Counted from the stretch's first letter, positions 8,512 to 18,733 are shown. The stretch: DNA of 64,000 nt from WTAW01 sp964406575 (GCA_964406575.1 CAYOSH010000005.1:102359-166358); one strand, 5' to 3'. The notes: a model not told the origin generated them from the sequence alone. Numbers and translations: made by a program.

Positions 8512-11301
8512 TCACCGGATAGAAAAGCGGCGGCGGGCATCCTTGACCATCCAATCGCCTTCGTTTTTTTCTTTGATCTGAAGAAATTTTTGATAAGAAG
8601 CCGTGGCCGCATCGCTTCCAAGACCTTCCTGGGCGCGTCCGAGATAATAATAAACTGGCGGTAGATAGCGGAATGAAGGGAGGTCGTTCAGGAACACGGA
8701 GGCGGCTTCCCCCTGACGTTTTATACAAGTTTCGAATTCTGAATATGCCTCTGTGAATGCTTTTCCATCTAGATAGGCACACCCCAGAAGAAAATGGCCA
8801 AGCCAGGTATCAACCAGAGATTGAGCTTCCTGAAAGAGACGGATGGCACTGGAAATATCCCCTCTCCCCATACTCAGCTCTCCTCCAACCAGTTTTGCAT
8901 AAGCAAGAGGCTCAGAGTAAAGTTGTTTACTCAGCTTTCCCGCGATTTCTCGCGCTTCACTTACTTTGTCAGCTTTGAGATAGATTAAGGCTGCAGATAA
9001 TAATATTTCCTCTCTTGTGCTGGCAGAAATGGCTTGGTCTGTTGCTTGAGCAGCGAGGGATTTATTATCCTGTAGCAGGTACACATTAGCAAGGATAATC
9101 GATTTGTCAGCGGCATTGTATGGTCTTTTGTTTTCAAGATCAAACGTTATCTCTTTAACAAGAATATTGATTGCATCTGTAAGTCGTCCCTCATAGACTG
9201 CAAGGTCAGCCAATCCAGTCGTTGCGAGTGTGTGTCCGAATGAATTTATAGTCTCGAGCTTGCGATATGTCTCTGTCGCTTGCACTATTTGATTCTGTGC
9301 GATTTGCGCCAATCCAAGACATACATACACTTCTACAAAATCAGGATTACTTGCCACAATTGAGCGCATTTCTTTCTCTGCCATTTGGAAGTTTCCCGCT
9401 CCTAGAGCATACCAGGCCAGGTTATAGTGACCATTAATGCTTTGGGGATTGAGTTGAACATCGATCCGTCCTTCTTCGACCGATCGTTGCATGTTTCGAG
9501 CAAAGAAATAAGCTAGGGCGAGGTTTGCATGTCCTGAATAATCCTTCGGATGTTGTTCCACTAATGCACTGTACTCTTCGATGGCCTTATTAAAATCTCT
9601 TATCATCAAGTAGTATCCGCCTCTGGTCCTGTATTTTTCCCGATCGGTCATCTGATCTATCCGTTTCATTGCTTCTTGATAGTAATTTTTAGCGTTTTGA
9701 TATTGTCCCTGGTTATAGTAAATGACTGCCAGGCCTGCATATGCACGTCCAAAATTTGGATCATTGTCGATTGCTCTTAAATATTCTTTAAGAGCTTCAT
9801 CCGGCTTACCGTAGTCGTCAAGCTCTTGGGCGCGTGCATATGCATTCATCGCTTCTAAAGATGTAGTCGTAAAGGTCTCTTTGATGAGTGCTTCTGTTGA
9901 GTCGGGAGAAATGAGGCCGAGTTCTACTCTTAATTTTGCTGAGAGAAGATCTGCCACTTTTAGTATATCGGTTTTAGATCCAATATGTTGGCTGACTTCA
10001 GCGATCTTATTCGAGCTAGTGGCATCCAAGGCCCACGATTTGAGAAGATAGCCGTTGCTGTTTTGTTTGATCGAGGCACTAATGACAGCGTTGATTCCTT
10101 CTCGGCGGCTAAGGAGTTGAGCCGTTTCTATGTCCAGTTTTCCTTCAGAACCTGGCTTCAATTGCATTGTTTTTTCTATGGCCTGCTTTCTATCGTAGAC
10201 TGATATGTAGGATGCACCATCCAAGCTGATACTCAACAATTTCTCCAAGACTCCATCGAATACAGCGTCTCCTGTTTGATTTTGAACATCGGCAATAATG
10301 ACAGATATTGGCTCAGGGGTGGATTCTGTGGGAGGCACTTTTACTTGGCGTGTGAATTTTAGGAGAGTGAAAATAAGCAGGGCGATAACGACGATACTCG
10401 CAGCGGTTATGGGCAACACACGGTGTGAAAACGAAACTCCTCCAATGATCTCTCTCTGCGCTTTCCGGATATCTTGCGCAATATCTGAAATATTCTGGTA
10501 ACGATCGTTCGGATTCTTAGCAAGGGCACGTTTCAAAATAGGAGAGAGGATTGGATTCATCATTTTTGGCTTGATGTTGGGATACGGAGCAGGATCTCTA
10601 AGGATTGCGCTGAGAGTTTCTATGGCGCTGGTTTTTGTAAAGGGATGCATTCCCGATAACATTTCCTGGAGAATTATTCCCAGTGAAAAAATGTCGCTCC
10701 TTGGGTCAACATCCTCTCCCCGCGCTTGTTCTGGTGACATATAGGCTAATGTTCCTGCTATCATTCCTTGCTCTGTGAGAGGGGCCTGGCTAATGGTTTT
10801 AGCTATTCCGTCCACTCCACCAGGGATGACTTTTTTTGCCAGGCCAAAGTCCATAACTTTAACATGACCTTGAGGCGTAATCATGATATTGCCAGGTTTC
10901 AGGTCGCGATGAACGATGTTGTTTTTATGCGCTTTTTCCAGAGCTTCAGCGATTTCAAGCGCCACATTGAGAGAATCTCTTAAGGGGAGGGGATTTTTTT
11001 TCAACCTCTGCCCAAGATCCTCTCCCTCAAGGTACTCCATAACAATATAGGCTTTCCCGTCAATCTCTCCAGCTTCGTAGATCTTACAGATGAAAGGGTG
11101 GTCAAGCGCGGCAGCAGATTTGGCTTCGCGGATAAACCTCTCCCGGGAGGTGTGGTCTTGCTGTGTTTCTTCCGGTAAAAACTTGATGGCGACTTTTCGG
11201 TCTAGGATCGTGTCCAGGGCCAAGTATACTTCGCCCATACCGCCTTTTCCTATAGGCTCGATAATTTCGTAGTGTTTGATCTTCTTGATAGAGATCGTCA
11301 T
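8512..11301 (-). CDS. Transmembrane Ser/Thr protein kinase with TPR repeats
   Basis: 929 residues. A Hanks-type kinase domain occupies residues 11-285, with glycine loop GKGGMGEVY (18-26), catalytic K40, HRDLKPGN (H131, D133), DFG (151-153) and the substrate-loop GTLAYMSPEQARGE. One membrane segment lies at about 297-315. The extracytoplasmic part holds a region of about 150 residues resembling TolB/FlgO-like folds and then many TPR repeats (about 480-925). It should phosphorylate cytoplasmic targets in response to signals sensed by the TPR half. It lies 67 bp downstream of the ABC exporter operon on the same strand. The FHA domain of the cyclase at 1339-3024 is a plausible reader of its phosphorylation; that link is inference. 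Confidence 0.9.
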   Translation of the reverse strand: MTISIKKIKHYEIIEPIGKGGMGEVYLALDTILDRKVAIKFLPEETQQDHTSRERFIREAKSAAALDHPFICKIYEAGEIDGKAYIVMEYLEGEDLGQRLKKNPLPLRDSLNVALEIAEALEKAHKNNIVHRDLKPGNIMITPQGHVKVMDFGLAKKVIPGGVDGIAKTISQAPLTEQGMIAGTLAYMSPEQARGEDVDPRSDIFSLGIILQEMLSGMHPFTKTSAIETLSAILRDPAPYPNIKPKMMNPILSPILKRALAKNPNDRYQNISDIAQDIRKAQREIIGGVSFSHRVLPITAASIVVIALLIFTLLKFTRQVKVPPTESTPEPISVIIADVQNQTGDAVFDGVLEKLLSISLDGASYISVYDRKQAIEKTMQLKPGSEGKLDIETAQLLSRREGINAVISASIKQNSNGYLLKSWALDATSSNKIAEVSQHIGSKTDILKVADLLSAKLRVELGLISPDSTEALIKETFTTTSLEAMNAYARAQELDDYGKPDEALKEYLRAIDNDPNFGRAYAGLAVIYYNQGQYQNAKNYYQEAMKRIDQMTDREKYRTRGGYYLMIRDFNKAIEEYSALVEQHPKDYSGHANLALAYFFARNMQRSVEEGRIDVQLNPQSINGHYNLAWYALGAGNFQMAEKEMRSIVASNPDFVEVYVCLGLAQIAQNQIVQATETYRKLETINSFGHTLATTGLADLAVYEGRLTDAINILVKEITFDLENKRPYNAADKSIILANVYLLQDNKSLAAQATDQAISASTREEILLSAALIYLKADKVSEAREIAGKLSKQLYSEPLAYAKLVGGELSMGRGDISSAIRLFQEAQSLVDTWLGHFLLGCAYLDGKAFTEAYSEFETCIKRQGEAASVFLNDLPSFRYLPPVYYYLGRAQEGLGSDAATASYQKFLQIKEKNEGDWMVKDARRRFSIR

Positions 11302-11368
11302 GAGATAGTTTTCCCCATTTATCTAAAAAGCGCTGGCTTACCTCATGAGTTTTATAGCATAGGGGATA

Positions 11369-13020
11369 TCATGTGTCAATTTCCGCTGTTTTTTTCCAGT
11401 CTTCAAGCTTTTTAGGAATTTGGTCAAGAAATCCGGCATCCACCTTGAAGAGGTAGTCCAGACGGGCGTTTTTGACGACAACGAGCTTTTTCTTCATCGC
11501 AGCGTCTTCTGCTTTTTCGGCCTCTTCTTTGGCGTCTGCTTTGAGTTCTTCTCCTGTTTTTTCCTTATCTTTTGCCTCAGTTCCAGTTTTTTCCGATTCG
11601 GCCTTCTTTGTGTTTTCCTGTTCGACGTCATCCTTGAGTTTTTTCCCGATCAGAACCGATATTTTATTTGACTTGTCTTCGTCTTCCTTAACCCAGACTG
11701 TCACTTTGGCCTCTGGGGGATCCAGTCCATACTCTTTAAGATCTAACGGCGGGTCGATAAATCCCNNNNNNNNNNNNNNNNNNNNNNNNNNNNNNNNNNN
11801 NNNNNNNNNNNNNNNNNNNNNNNNNNNNNNNNNNNNNNNNNNNNNNNNNNNNNNNNNNNNNNNNNCTCTGGGGGATCCAGTCCATACTCTTTAAGATCTA
11901 ACGGCGGGTCGATAAATCCCTCGGCTTGGAGCGCTTCGATCTTTCGGATGAACTCGTCGATTTTGTCTTTGTCCGCTTCCTCTTTTTCTGCAGAATCGAA
12001 GTGCCATTTATCCTCATCATCTTTAATGACTGTGAGACTCAGGTCGCCGCTCTCGACAAACACCTTGTTCACTTCCCAGGTGTAAAAATCTGCGACCTGC
12101 TTTTCTCTCATCTCCCGGGGATCCTTCTCCAGCTTGGACAGGATCGTATCTTCCGCCTCGATGATCTTCGTGGACAGAGATGTTGTGGCATAGACCTTAT
12201 CCTCTACTTTTTGGATAAAAAATGTCACCTCCTGGTTTTCCAGGGGCATTTGGAGCGTGATCGTATTGGCGGGCGCATCCAACATGAATTTTTTAGATTC
12301 CTCATCTGTCTTCGCTTCGGATACAAACTCTTTGGCTTTTAAATCCGAGAGAGAGCTGAGGAGGGATGTGATATCGCTATTTTCTGCCAGCGACTCCACA
12401 GGTGTTCTGAGAAACCATTCCTTCTCTTTCTTTTCCGCTTCCCATTGGATGTCCCCCGAACGGAGTTTTATGCCCATGACATTGTCCGTATCGAACTTGA
12501 AGATGCTTTTTTCTCTGAAATCGAAGAGCTTCTTTTCAAAAAGAGTCTTGTGCGAGCTCGAAATGAGAACCACACGGGTTTCGTCCTCTCTTTTCGCGAA
12601 GAATTTCTGGTCCAGGGGATTCTCCATGCCCACCAGGATCTTGACAGGCTCCTCTTTGCCTTTAAAGTAAAGAGAGATCTCTTCCTTGGGGATCCCGTAT
12701 TTCTCGAGGTCTGAAGGCTCTTCCTCGACCACCCGGTCTATTCCGAGGCTCGAAAAATCATTGGCGATGCGGTCCACTTCATATTTATCTGCTTTAGCCT
12801 CTATGGGTTCGGATATAAGCCACTCGTCCTCTCCCTCTCTTTTAAAGGTAACCGTTTCCTCTCCGGTCTTGAAGACGATCCTCTCGATGTCTTTTGATGA
12901 GAGATCGACCAGCTTGTCTCCGGGTTTCTCTTTCCCCACGTCCTTCACATTGAAGAGGAGTATGAATGCCAAAAGAGCCAGGAATACGACAAGAAGGATA
13001 AGTGTGGTCTTGAACTTCAT
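11369..13020 (-). CDS. DUF4340 protein of a Gld-like ABC exporter, split by a false assembly gap
   Basis: An N-terminal membrane segment (residues 6-25) is followed by repeated beta-rich DUF4340 modules and an acidic/lysine-rich low-complexity region, so it is probably a membrane-anchored periplasmic protein. The frame is broken by 100 N, but the 55 bases on each side are identical (11711-11765 and 11866-11920). Removing one copy and the N run leaves 385 + 114 codons in perfect frame, a 498-residue protein ending AEIDT. Its start overlaps the stop of the upstream GldG-like gene by 4 nt, so it is the last gene of the ABC operon. Biochemical role unknown; DUF4340 proteins usually accompany GldF/GldG-type transporters. 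Confidence 0.85.
11711..11920. repeat. 55-bp exact direct repeat flanking an N run (assembly overlap)
   Basis: Bases 11711-11765 and 11866-11920 are identical and sit on either side of 100 N. Collapsing them restores one open frame, so this is an unmerged contig overlap (55 is a common assembly k-mer length) and not a biological repeat. Confidence 0.9.
11766..11865. other. Assembly gap of 100 N, probably false
   Basis: Exactly 100 N between two copies of the same 55 bases. The true sequence most likely has no gap and is 155 bp shorter here. Confidence 0.95.
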
Positions 13021-14657
13021 AGCGCCCTTCTCCTTGCCCAGATCGTGATCCCCGTCACGAGAACCACCAAAGGAAGGATGATGAGAGAGACAAAAAAGAT
13101 CATCCTCCCTTGAGAGGGTGTGAGCTGGATCGTCTTTGGCGAAGAAGTTTTGGGTTGTATGGATATAAGGTCTGCCTCCTCTGTCAGCCAGGCTGCCGTG
13201 TTGAGAAAAAGGTTGCCGTTCCCTGAGGTGTAGTAATAACGGTTGGACATAAAATCCGAATCGCCGAACACGGCCAACCGGCCTTCGGGCTTGGGTTTTT
13301 CCTCTTCGGTCTCCTCTGCAGATTCTGTCTTGTCCGCCTCCTGCTCTTTTTCTTTTTTGACTTCTGCTTCTGACTCAGCGGTCTCCTGGCTCTCTACGGA
13401 TCCTTTTTCTGCTTCATCGTCTTTATACTTGATCGTGGCGACCACGGCGAGAGAGATCGGGCCGGCTTTGTCTTTTCCCTCATCGAATGTCACCTTCTGT
13501 TCGTCCAGTTGTCTCTCAGACCAGGAATTTTGACTGGTTTTGGCCAACACTGTTGTGCTTATGCCTTCCGGCTTTGCTTCAGTCGTCTCCACAGAACGGG
13601 TAAAGGGAAAGAATGTGGCATAACGGAATTTGCTCGTGATCTCATGGTATTCATATTCGCTCACCACGGGCATGAAATAATCGCCTCCCATGAGCCTCGA
13701 GACAGTATCCACGATCACATCGTTCTGGAGCTGTACACCGAACTCGGCGAGGAATTCAGTGAGATCTGGCGCTGTCTGCGGATCGACCATGAAGAACACA
13801 CGTCCGCCTTTGTGAAGATAATTGCGGATGGTCTCCAACTCGTCAGGAAAAAGGTCCTTCTTCGGGCCCGGGATGATGAGGAGATCGACATCACCAGGAA
13901 ATGTGTCGGGCAGAGCCAGACTCAATTTTTTCACATCATAGGCAAGCTTTTCCAGTTCGGCCTTTGCCTGAGAATATCCACTATCCTCCGTATTCTCGAT
14001 GCTTCCTTCTCCATGACCCTCAAGAAAATAGATGGTTTTCTTTTTTTCTCTCGAGATCTTGATGATCGCGTTCGTGATGTCTTCCTCGCTTGTGGAGGTG
14101 ATACGGCTTTCCTTGTCCCCGCATTCGAAGATAGAAGTCCCGTCTTCTGTGACCTCATACCTTTTGACCAGTCCGGGATTCTTATCGGGATCTATGAATT
14201 CGTACTTGATCTTGGAGGTGTGATAGGTGTAATTATCCATCAGGTATTGCATCGTGTTCCGCTGGTAATTGCCTTCGAGGAAGAAACTTTTGATCCTGAC
14301 CTCGTTCTTCAGATTCTTGAGCACGGTCACGGTTTGGTCAGAAAGAGAGTGCAGTTTGGCTTCAGTGAAGTCGAACCGGTGATGGTACCTGGCAAAGATG
14401 AAATTGATGAGCACAAGGATTCCGAGGACAAGCAAAACGATCAAGAACAGATTGCTCGAGTAGAGGAATGATTTGCGCGTCAGGCCTTCTTTGAGGAGTG
14501 AGAGGTTCAAGTAGACGTACACCAGCAGCGCAACGATACCCAGAGCGAACAAAATGTAAGGGAACGTTTTTTTGTACGGCCAGATCCGGATCAGCACAAA
14601 TGCTGCAAATATAAGGATTATGCCGATATAGTTCAAATTTTTCTTGATGTTGTCCAT
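13017..14657 (-). CDS. GldG-like ABC transporter auxiliary protein
   Basis: 546 residues. Three membrane segments lie near the N terminus (about residues 8-24, 30-50 and 68-88) and one at the C terminus (about 518-540), which ends in basic ARRRAL. The large middle domain is of the ABC_transp_aux (GldG) type, with a Rossmann-like start (KTIYFLEGHGEGSIE) and the motif DLLIIPGPK. A very acidic Glu/Lys linker (about 430-470) is low complexity. It starts 3 nt after the permease gene ends and overlaps the DUF4340 gene by 4 nt. It probably forms the extracytoplasmic part of the exporter. The name follows Bacteroidetes gliding genes; gliding itself is not implied. Confidence 0.85.
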   Translation of the reverse strand: MDNIKKNLNYIGIILIFAAFVLIRIWPYKKTFPYILFALGIVALLVYVYLNLSLLKEGLTRKSFLYSSNLFLIVLLVLGILVLINFIFARYHHRFDFTEAKLHSLSDQTVTVLKNLKNEVRIKSFFLEGNYQRNTMQYLMDNYTYHTSKIKYEFIDPDKNPGLVKRYEVTEDGTSIFECGDKESRITSTSEEDITNAIIKISREKKKTIYFLEGHGEGSIENTEDSGYSQAKAELEKLAYDVKKLSLALPDTFPGDVDLLIIPGPKKDLFPDELETIRNYLHKGGRVFFMVDPQTAPDLTEFLAEFGVQLQNDVIVDTVSRLMGGDYFMPVVSEYEYHEITSKFRYATFFPFTRSVETTEAKPEGISTTVLAKTSQNSWSERQLDEQKVTFDEGKDKAGPISLAVVATIKYKDDEAEKGSVESQETAESEAEVKKEKEQEADKTESAEETEEEKPKPEGRLAVFGDSDFMSNRYYYTSGNGNLFLNTAAWLTEEADLISIQPKTSSPKTIQLTPSQGRMIFFVSLIILPLVVLVTGITIWARRRAL

Positions 14658-14660
14658 TGT

Positions 14661-15428
14661 CTACCTCCATCTCCGTGATTGGATCACAGAATGGGTGAGG
14701 AATAATCCGAGGAAAATAAAACTCAAATAATAGACAATATCCGTGGTGTCCAGAATGCCGCGGGTCATGTCGTCAAAATGCTCGAAGAAAGAGAGGTAAT
14801 TCAGAACACTCTGCCATATTCCTCCGGCAAATTGAGAGGCCCAGTTGAGGACAAAAAAGAGCAGAAACACGCCAAAACCCAGGGATGCAGCGACGATCTG
14901 GTTCTCGGTGAGAGAGGAAAAGAAGATCCCGATCGCCATGAACGCCGCCCCCATGAAAAAGAGCCCGAGATAACCATCAAGGAGTGGCAGGACCTCCGGG
15001 TTGCCAAAAGCAAACACGAAGACAGAGAGAAGGAAATTCAGAAAGAGCATGACCAAAAGGACAAACAGAGAAGCGAAATATTTTCCCAGGATGATCTGGT
15101 TTATGGATATCGGAGATGTGTAGAGAAGCTCTTCTGTTTTGCTCTTTTTCTCTTCAGAAAATAGCCTCATCGTCAGAATGGGAACGAGAAATAGAAGGAT
15201 AATGCTAATGTTGTGGAATAGGGGAGAGTAGACCATTTGATTGATGTTCAACTGCTGGTAATACTGGGGATTTCTGGCCATCTGCATGGATTGCAAGTTG
15301 AACCATTGGATGAGGCTGTAGAAAAAGAATCCTGTGACGACCAAAAAGACAGTGATGGCCACATAGGCGATGGGGGAAGTGAAGTATGTCCTAATCTCCC
15401 TTTTGCAGATTGCCCATATGTTGTTCAT
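14661..15428 (-). CDS. ABC-2 type permease (GldF-like)
   Basis: 255 residues with six hydrophobic membrane segments. The first follows KREIRTYFTSPIAYVAI, the typical opening of ABC-2 permeases of the GldF/NosY type. The motif MRLFSEEKKSKTEELLYTSP between segments 2 and 3 is the conserved coupling region. Its start overlaps the ATPase gene stop by 4 nt. It forms the membrane channel of the exporter; substrate unknown. Confidence 0.9.
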   Translation of the reverse strand: MNNIWAICKREIRTYFTSPIAYVAITVFLVVTGFFFYSLIQWFNLQSMQMARNPQYYQQLNINQMVYSPLFHNISIILLFLVPILTMRLFSEEKKSKTEELLYTSPISINQIILGKYFASLFVLLVMLFLNFLLSVFVFAFGNPEVLPLLDGYLGLFFMGAAFMAIGIFFSSLTENQIVAASLGFGVFLLFFVLNWASQFAGGIWQSVLNYLSFFEHFDDMTRGILDTTDIVYYLSFIFLGLFLTHSVIQSRRWR

Positions 15429-16351
15429 TGTTCCGTGCCTCCTGAGACAACCTTGAGATAGAGGTCTTCGATATTCATCCCTAGAGATTTCATTTCGATA
15501 AGTCCCAAGTCATTGTCCACGATATGCCGGGTGATGACATCCCTCAGGTCCTTATCTGTTCCCCATTCGATCTGAAATCCGTCATCCACACGGGAGACGT
15601 TCTCAACTCCGGGGAGGTTTCTGAAAAAGGGCATCAGTTCCTCTTCGGCTTTTTTAAGCCTGATAACGACACCGTCTGTTTTTGTGAGGGAAGAGGTCAG
15701 CTCTTTGAGAGAACCCGAGGCCATGAGCTGCCCATCTCGGATGATGACCACGCCGTCACAGGTCTGGGTGACTTCTGCCAGAATATGTGTGGAAAGCATG
15801 ATGGTGTGCTCTCCCTTGAGCGAACGGATGAGCTGCCGGATCTCGATGATCTGTGCCGGGTCGAGGCCGATGGTCGGCTCGTCCAGGATCAGGATCTGAG
15901 GGTCATGGATCAGAGCTTGTGCGATACCCACACGCTGTTTAAAACCGCGCGATATATTCTGGATGAGTCGGTTCCGTACAAGTTTCAGCCCGCTCGTCTC
16001 AATGGATCTATCAACAGCCTCCTGTTTTTTCGCTGCGGGGATCTGTTTGATGTCTGCGACGAATTTTAAGTATTCTGCGACGGTCATCTCGGTGTAGAGA
16101 GGAACCGTTTCGGGGAGATAGCCGGTGATTTTTTTGACTTCGTTGATTTGCTCAAAGACATCATAACCGGAAAGAGTCGCTTTGCCGTCAGTTGCCGGAA
16201 GATACCCGGTGAGGATCCTCATGGTTGTGGTTTTACCCGCGGCGTTTGGGCCGAGGAGACCCCAGATCTTCCCTTTCTCGACTTTAAAATTGAGGTCTCG
16301 TACAGCCACAAGATCTCCGTATTTTTTAGTGAGGTGTTCCACTTCGATCAT
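15425..16351 (-). CDS. ABC transporter ATPase (GldA-like)
   Basis: 308 residues and first gene of the operon. Walker A is GPNAAGKT (34-41), Walker B is LILDEPTIGLDP (D157, E158) and the H-loop is STHIL. The signature motif reads ISRGFKQR (133-140), where most ABC proteins have LSGGQ; this basic variant is usual in the GldA/NatA-type group. The C-terminal 90 residues form the extra alpha/beta domain of this class. It powers export through the 14661-15428 permease. A good Shine-Dalgarno (AAGGAGG) lies just upstream. Confidence 0.93.
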   Translation of the reverse strand: MIEVEHLTKKYGDLVAVRDLNFKVEKGKIWGLLGPNAAGKTTTMRILTGYLPATDGKATLSGYDVFEQINEVKKITGYLPETVPLYTEMTVAEYLKFVADIKQIPAAKKQEAVDRSIETSGLKLVRNRLIQNISRGFKQRVGIAQALIHDPQILILDEPTIGLDPAQIIEIRQLIRSLKGEHTIMLSTHILAEVTQTCDGVVIIRDGQLMASGSLKELTSSLTKTDGVVIRLKKAEEELMPFFRNLPGVENVSRVDDGFQIEWGTDKDLRDVITRHIVDNDLGLIEMKSLGMNIEDLYLKVVSGGTEQ

Positions 16352-16503
16352 CCATTACCTCCTTGTCCTTTTTATCATCGGATTCAAAAATCACGTCTAT
16401 GGATCGTCAAGGTAAATATTCTAGAAGAATTTCAAAGAAATGCAATAGGCTTTACTTTGATAATAACATGATTTCTTCTTTATTCGTTGCCGTTTCAGGA
16501 CAA

Positions 16504-18441
16504 CTACATTCGATCCGGCAGAGGGATCCCCATGAGCGATAAAGCCTGCATCATGACTTCCCTGATAGTGTATATGGTCAAAATGCGGATTTTTTTTATG
16601 TCCATGTTTTTCTCCGCAAGGATCGAATATTTGTGGTAATAGGTGTTGAATTTCTGGCTCAGGTTGAACGCGAATTTTGCCAGGTGAGACGTCTCCAACG
16701 ACCGGATGGTGTGAAGGATCTCTTCATCCAGTTGTGACGCATAGAGGAAAATCTCCCAAAAGTCGGTGAGCTCGGTTGCGGACAGTGTGGAGAGCGGCCA
16801 CTCTTTTTCCGGCAGATCTGAGAGGATATCTTCGATGCGGATACCTTCTCTTTCCTCGAGCTTACGGAATATGCTGTTGATCCGCACGCACGTGTACTGA
16901 AGGTAAGGGCCTGTTTCGCCTTCGAAGCTCAGGGCATCCTCAAAATCGAAGACGATCAGGGAATTGCGTGCATATTTAAGCATAAAATATCTCAGAGCGC
17001 CGATGGCGATCTGATGGGCGATCTCGACCTTTTGTTCTAAATCGAGGTCTGGATTCCTGTTGTCCACCTCGTTGAGAGCTTTTTCTTCCAGCCGGTCGAG
17101 CAGGTCATCGGCCTTGACCCCCAGGCCCTTTCTCCCCGAGACTTCGAGAAAACTTTTGTCTTTATCCTCCTCAGATACGATGAAATCGAGTTCTTTCAGG
17201 CTGTTCGGCGATAGAGCCACCATTTCATAGGAAAAATGGATGGATTTTTCGGCCTGTTTGGTGAACTGCAAGGACCTTAAACCCTGCATTACAACCTGTT
17301 GGAGGTACGATTGACGGGTGTCGATCACATTATAGACCAGTGTCCCCCTGCCGAACTTCGGGGAATCGTTGTGGGGTGTGGATGTGGTTATCCAAATGGT
17401 TTTGTCACCAATTTGCATAAACGGTTCGTAATAGAAGTCTTTATCCAGAAGGCCGAATTTCCAGAGCTGGTAGGCGATGTCCTTGCCCACGTAAGTGACT
17501 GTATGGTCGGACCGGACGATGATCTTCTCTCTGTCCGCCTCGCTTTCCAGCTTCATCACCCAACAGCCTTTATTCTCGCCCTCCTCCACGAATTCTATCG
17601 CTTTTTTTTCTTTCAGGAGCGCAAAGGCGCGATCCCAGAATTTTAGGGCCAGTATGCTGCTCTCACAGGGAAGGAGGTCATAGCTGATGTCGAGCCTTTT
17701 CATGGTGTTGAGATGGGCTCTGATTATCCTCCGGGAAATATGATCCGCAATATGGATCTCAGGGGAGACCCCTTCTTCAATCCTTTTCAGAATCTCTGAC
17801 CTTCTTTTTTGTGCATCCGGATGTTCCTCAAGATAGACAGAAACCCGGGCGTAGAGGTCCCAGCAGTAGTAATCGAACTTCCCCTCGAGGTTTATGATAT
17901 CCTCCAGGCTTTTTTTCTCGAGGTCCATAAATCCGAAAACAACATCCACAACCTGAACCCCTGTGTCGTCGATATAGTTCTGGATCTCTACGGTCTCACC
18001 CTTGAATTTCAAGCAGCGGCCGAGAGTGTCTCCCAGACAGGCGTTGCGCAGATGTCCGATATGCGCGGCTTTGTTGGGGTTAATATTGGTGTGCTCGATG
18101 ATGATCCTTTTCTCTTCTGGGGATAAGCTCGATCGGCCGATCCGCCGGAGTCTTTGGAGGAAAAACTCTGGCCTATTCAGGAACAGGTTGATGAAGCCGG
18201 CTCCGGCTACTTCTGCTTTTTGAATACCTTCGAGCGATACAAGGAGCGGCACGATCTCTTGAGCCAGCTCCCTGGGATTGCGCTTCAGTTTTTTGGCGAG
18301 CTGGAAAGAGAAGGCCAGCGCCAGATCGCCCATCTCGATGCTGGGGGTGGAATCGATCTCCAGATCAGAGCGGTCCAAAGGATAGTTCTCGCTGACGAGC
18401 TTGTAGATGTTCTCTTTTAAATCCGTTTTCAATTTGATCAT
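16504..18441 (-). CDS. argS: Arginyl-tRNA synthetase
   Basis: Charges tRNA-Arg with arginine in the cytoplasm. Visible are the N-terminal Add-1 domain, the class I HIGH motif in AAHIGHLRNA, the active-site region IQNYIDDTGVQV, a relaxed KMSK region (SGRKGLGVKADDLLD, as in many ArgRS that lack canonical KMSK) and the C-terminal DALR anticodon domain. The length of 645 residues is a little above the usual 550-600. I chose ATG at 18441, giving MIKLKTDLKE, because a start 11 codons earlier (18474) would place a perfect TATAAT inside the gene. Single gene, transcribed away from the glycine operon. Confidence 0.95.
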   Translation of the reverse strand: MIKLKTDLKENIYKLVSENYPLDRSDLEIDSTPSIEMGDLALAFSFQLAKKLKRNPRELAQEIVPLLVSLEGIQKAEVAGAGFINLFLNRPEFFLQRLRRIGRSSLSPEEKRIIIEHTNINPNKAAHIGHLRNACLGDTLGRCLKFKGETVEIQNYIDDTGVQVVDVVFGFMDLEKKSLEDIINLEGKFDYYCWDLYARVSVYLEEHPDAQKRRSEILKRIEEGVSPEIHIADHISRRIIRAHLNTMKRLDISYDLLPCESSILALKFWDRAFALLKEKKAIEFVEEGENKGCWVMKLESEADREKIIVRSDHTVTYVGKDIAYQLWKFGLLDKDFYYEPFMQIGDKTIWITTSTPHNDSPKFGRGTLVYNVIDTRQSYLQQVVMQGLRSLQFTKQAEKSIHFSYEMVALSPNSLKELDFIVSEEDKDKSFLEVSGRKGLGVKADDLLDRLEEKALNEVDNRNPDLDLEQKVEIAHQIAIGALRYFMLKYARNSLIVFDFEDALSFEGETGPYLQYTCVRINSIFRKLEEREGIRIEDILSDLPEKEWPLSTLSATELTDFWEIFLYASQLDEEILHTIRSLETSHLAKFAFNLSQKFNTYYHKYSILAEKNMDIKKIRILTIYTIREVMMQALSLMGIPLPDRM

Positions 18442-18453
18442 TTCTGGTCTCTC

Positions 18454-18481
18454 ATTATAACAAATTTGTCTCATGGAACAA
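18454..18481 (-). promoter_or_regulatory. argS promoter candidate with almost no leader
   Basis: On the minus strand TTGTTC (18481-18476), 16-nt spacer, TATAAT (18459-18454). Only 12 nt separate the -10 box from the ATG at 18441, so the expected transcript has a leader of about 6 nt. Confidence 0.45.
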
Positions 18482-18528
18482 GGTCAATTTACATCAAACG
18501 CTCTTTGGGCTTGGCCAGCAGCTTTTGA

Positions 18529-18590
18529 TGTAGGGTCCATTCCCCGAATGGACCGAAATAAAACGGAGCGGTTGGGAAACGGTCCCTACA
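18529..18590. repeat. Palindromic repeat family B, copy 1
   Basis: A perfect 8-bp hairpin, GGTCCATT-CCCCG-AATGGACC (18534-18554), lies inside outer near-inverted ends TGTAGGGTCC and GGTCCCTACA. The same core with compensatory changes recurs at 55985-56032, and a fragment lies at 34599-34622. Confidence 0.8.
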
Positions 18591-18733
18591 TTAAAGCCGT
18601 ACGTACTCTCGTTGATTGTTTTCGAATTCACCGATCTGATCATTCGAGAAATCTGTCATCACGGTTTAGGGGATGTATTCGATTTTGAGGTGTTTTCTCT
18701 TGCATCGGCAGTCATAATGTGGTAGTTAAATAT

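Noticed and set aside
13509..14471. 320-codon plus-strand frame
   Set aside because: Antisense shadow of the GldG-like gene; no ribosome site and odd composition.
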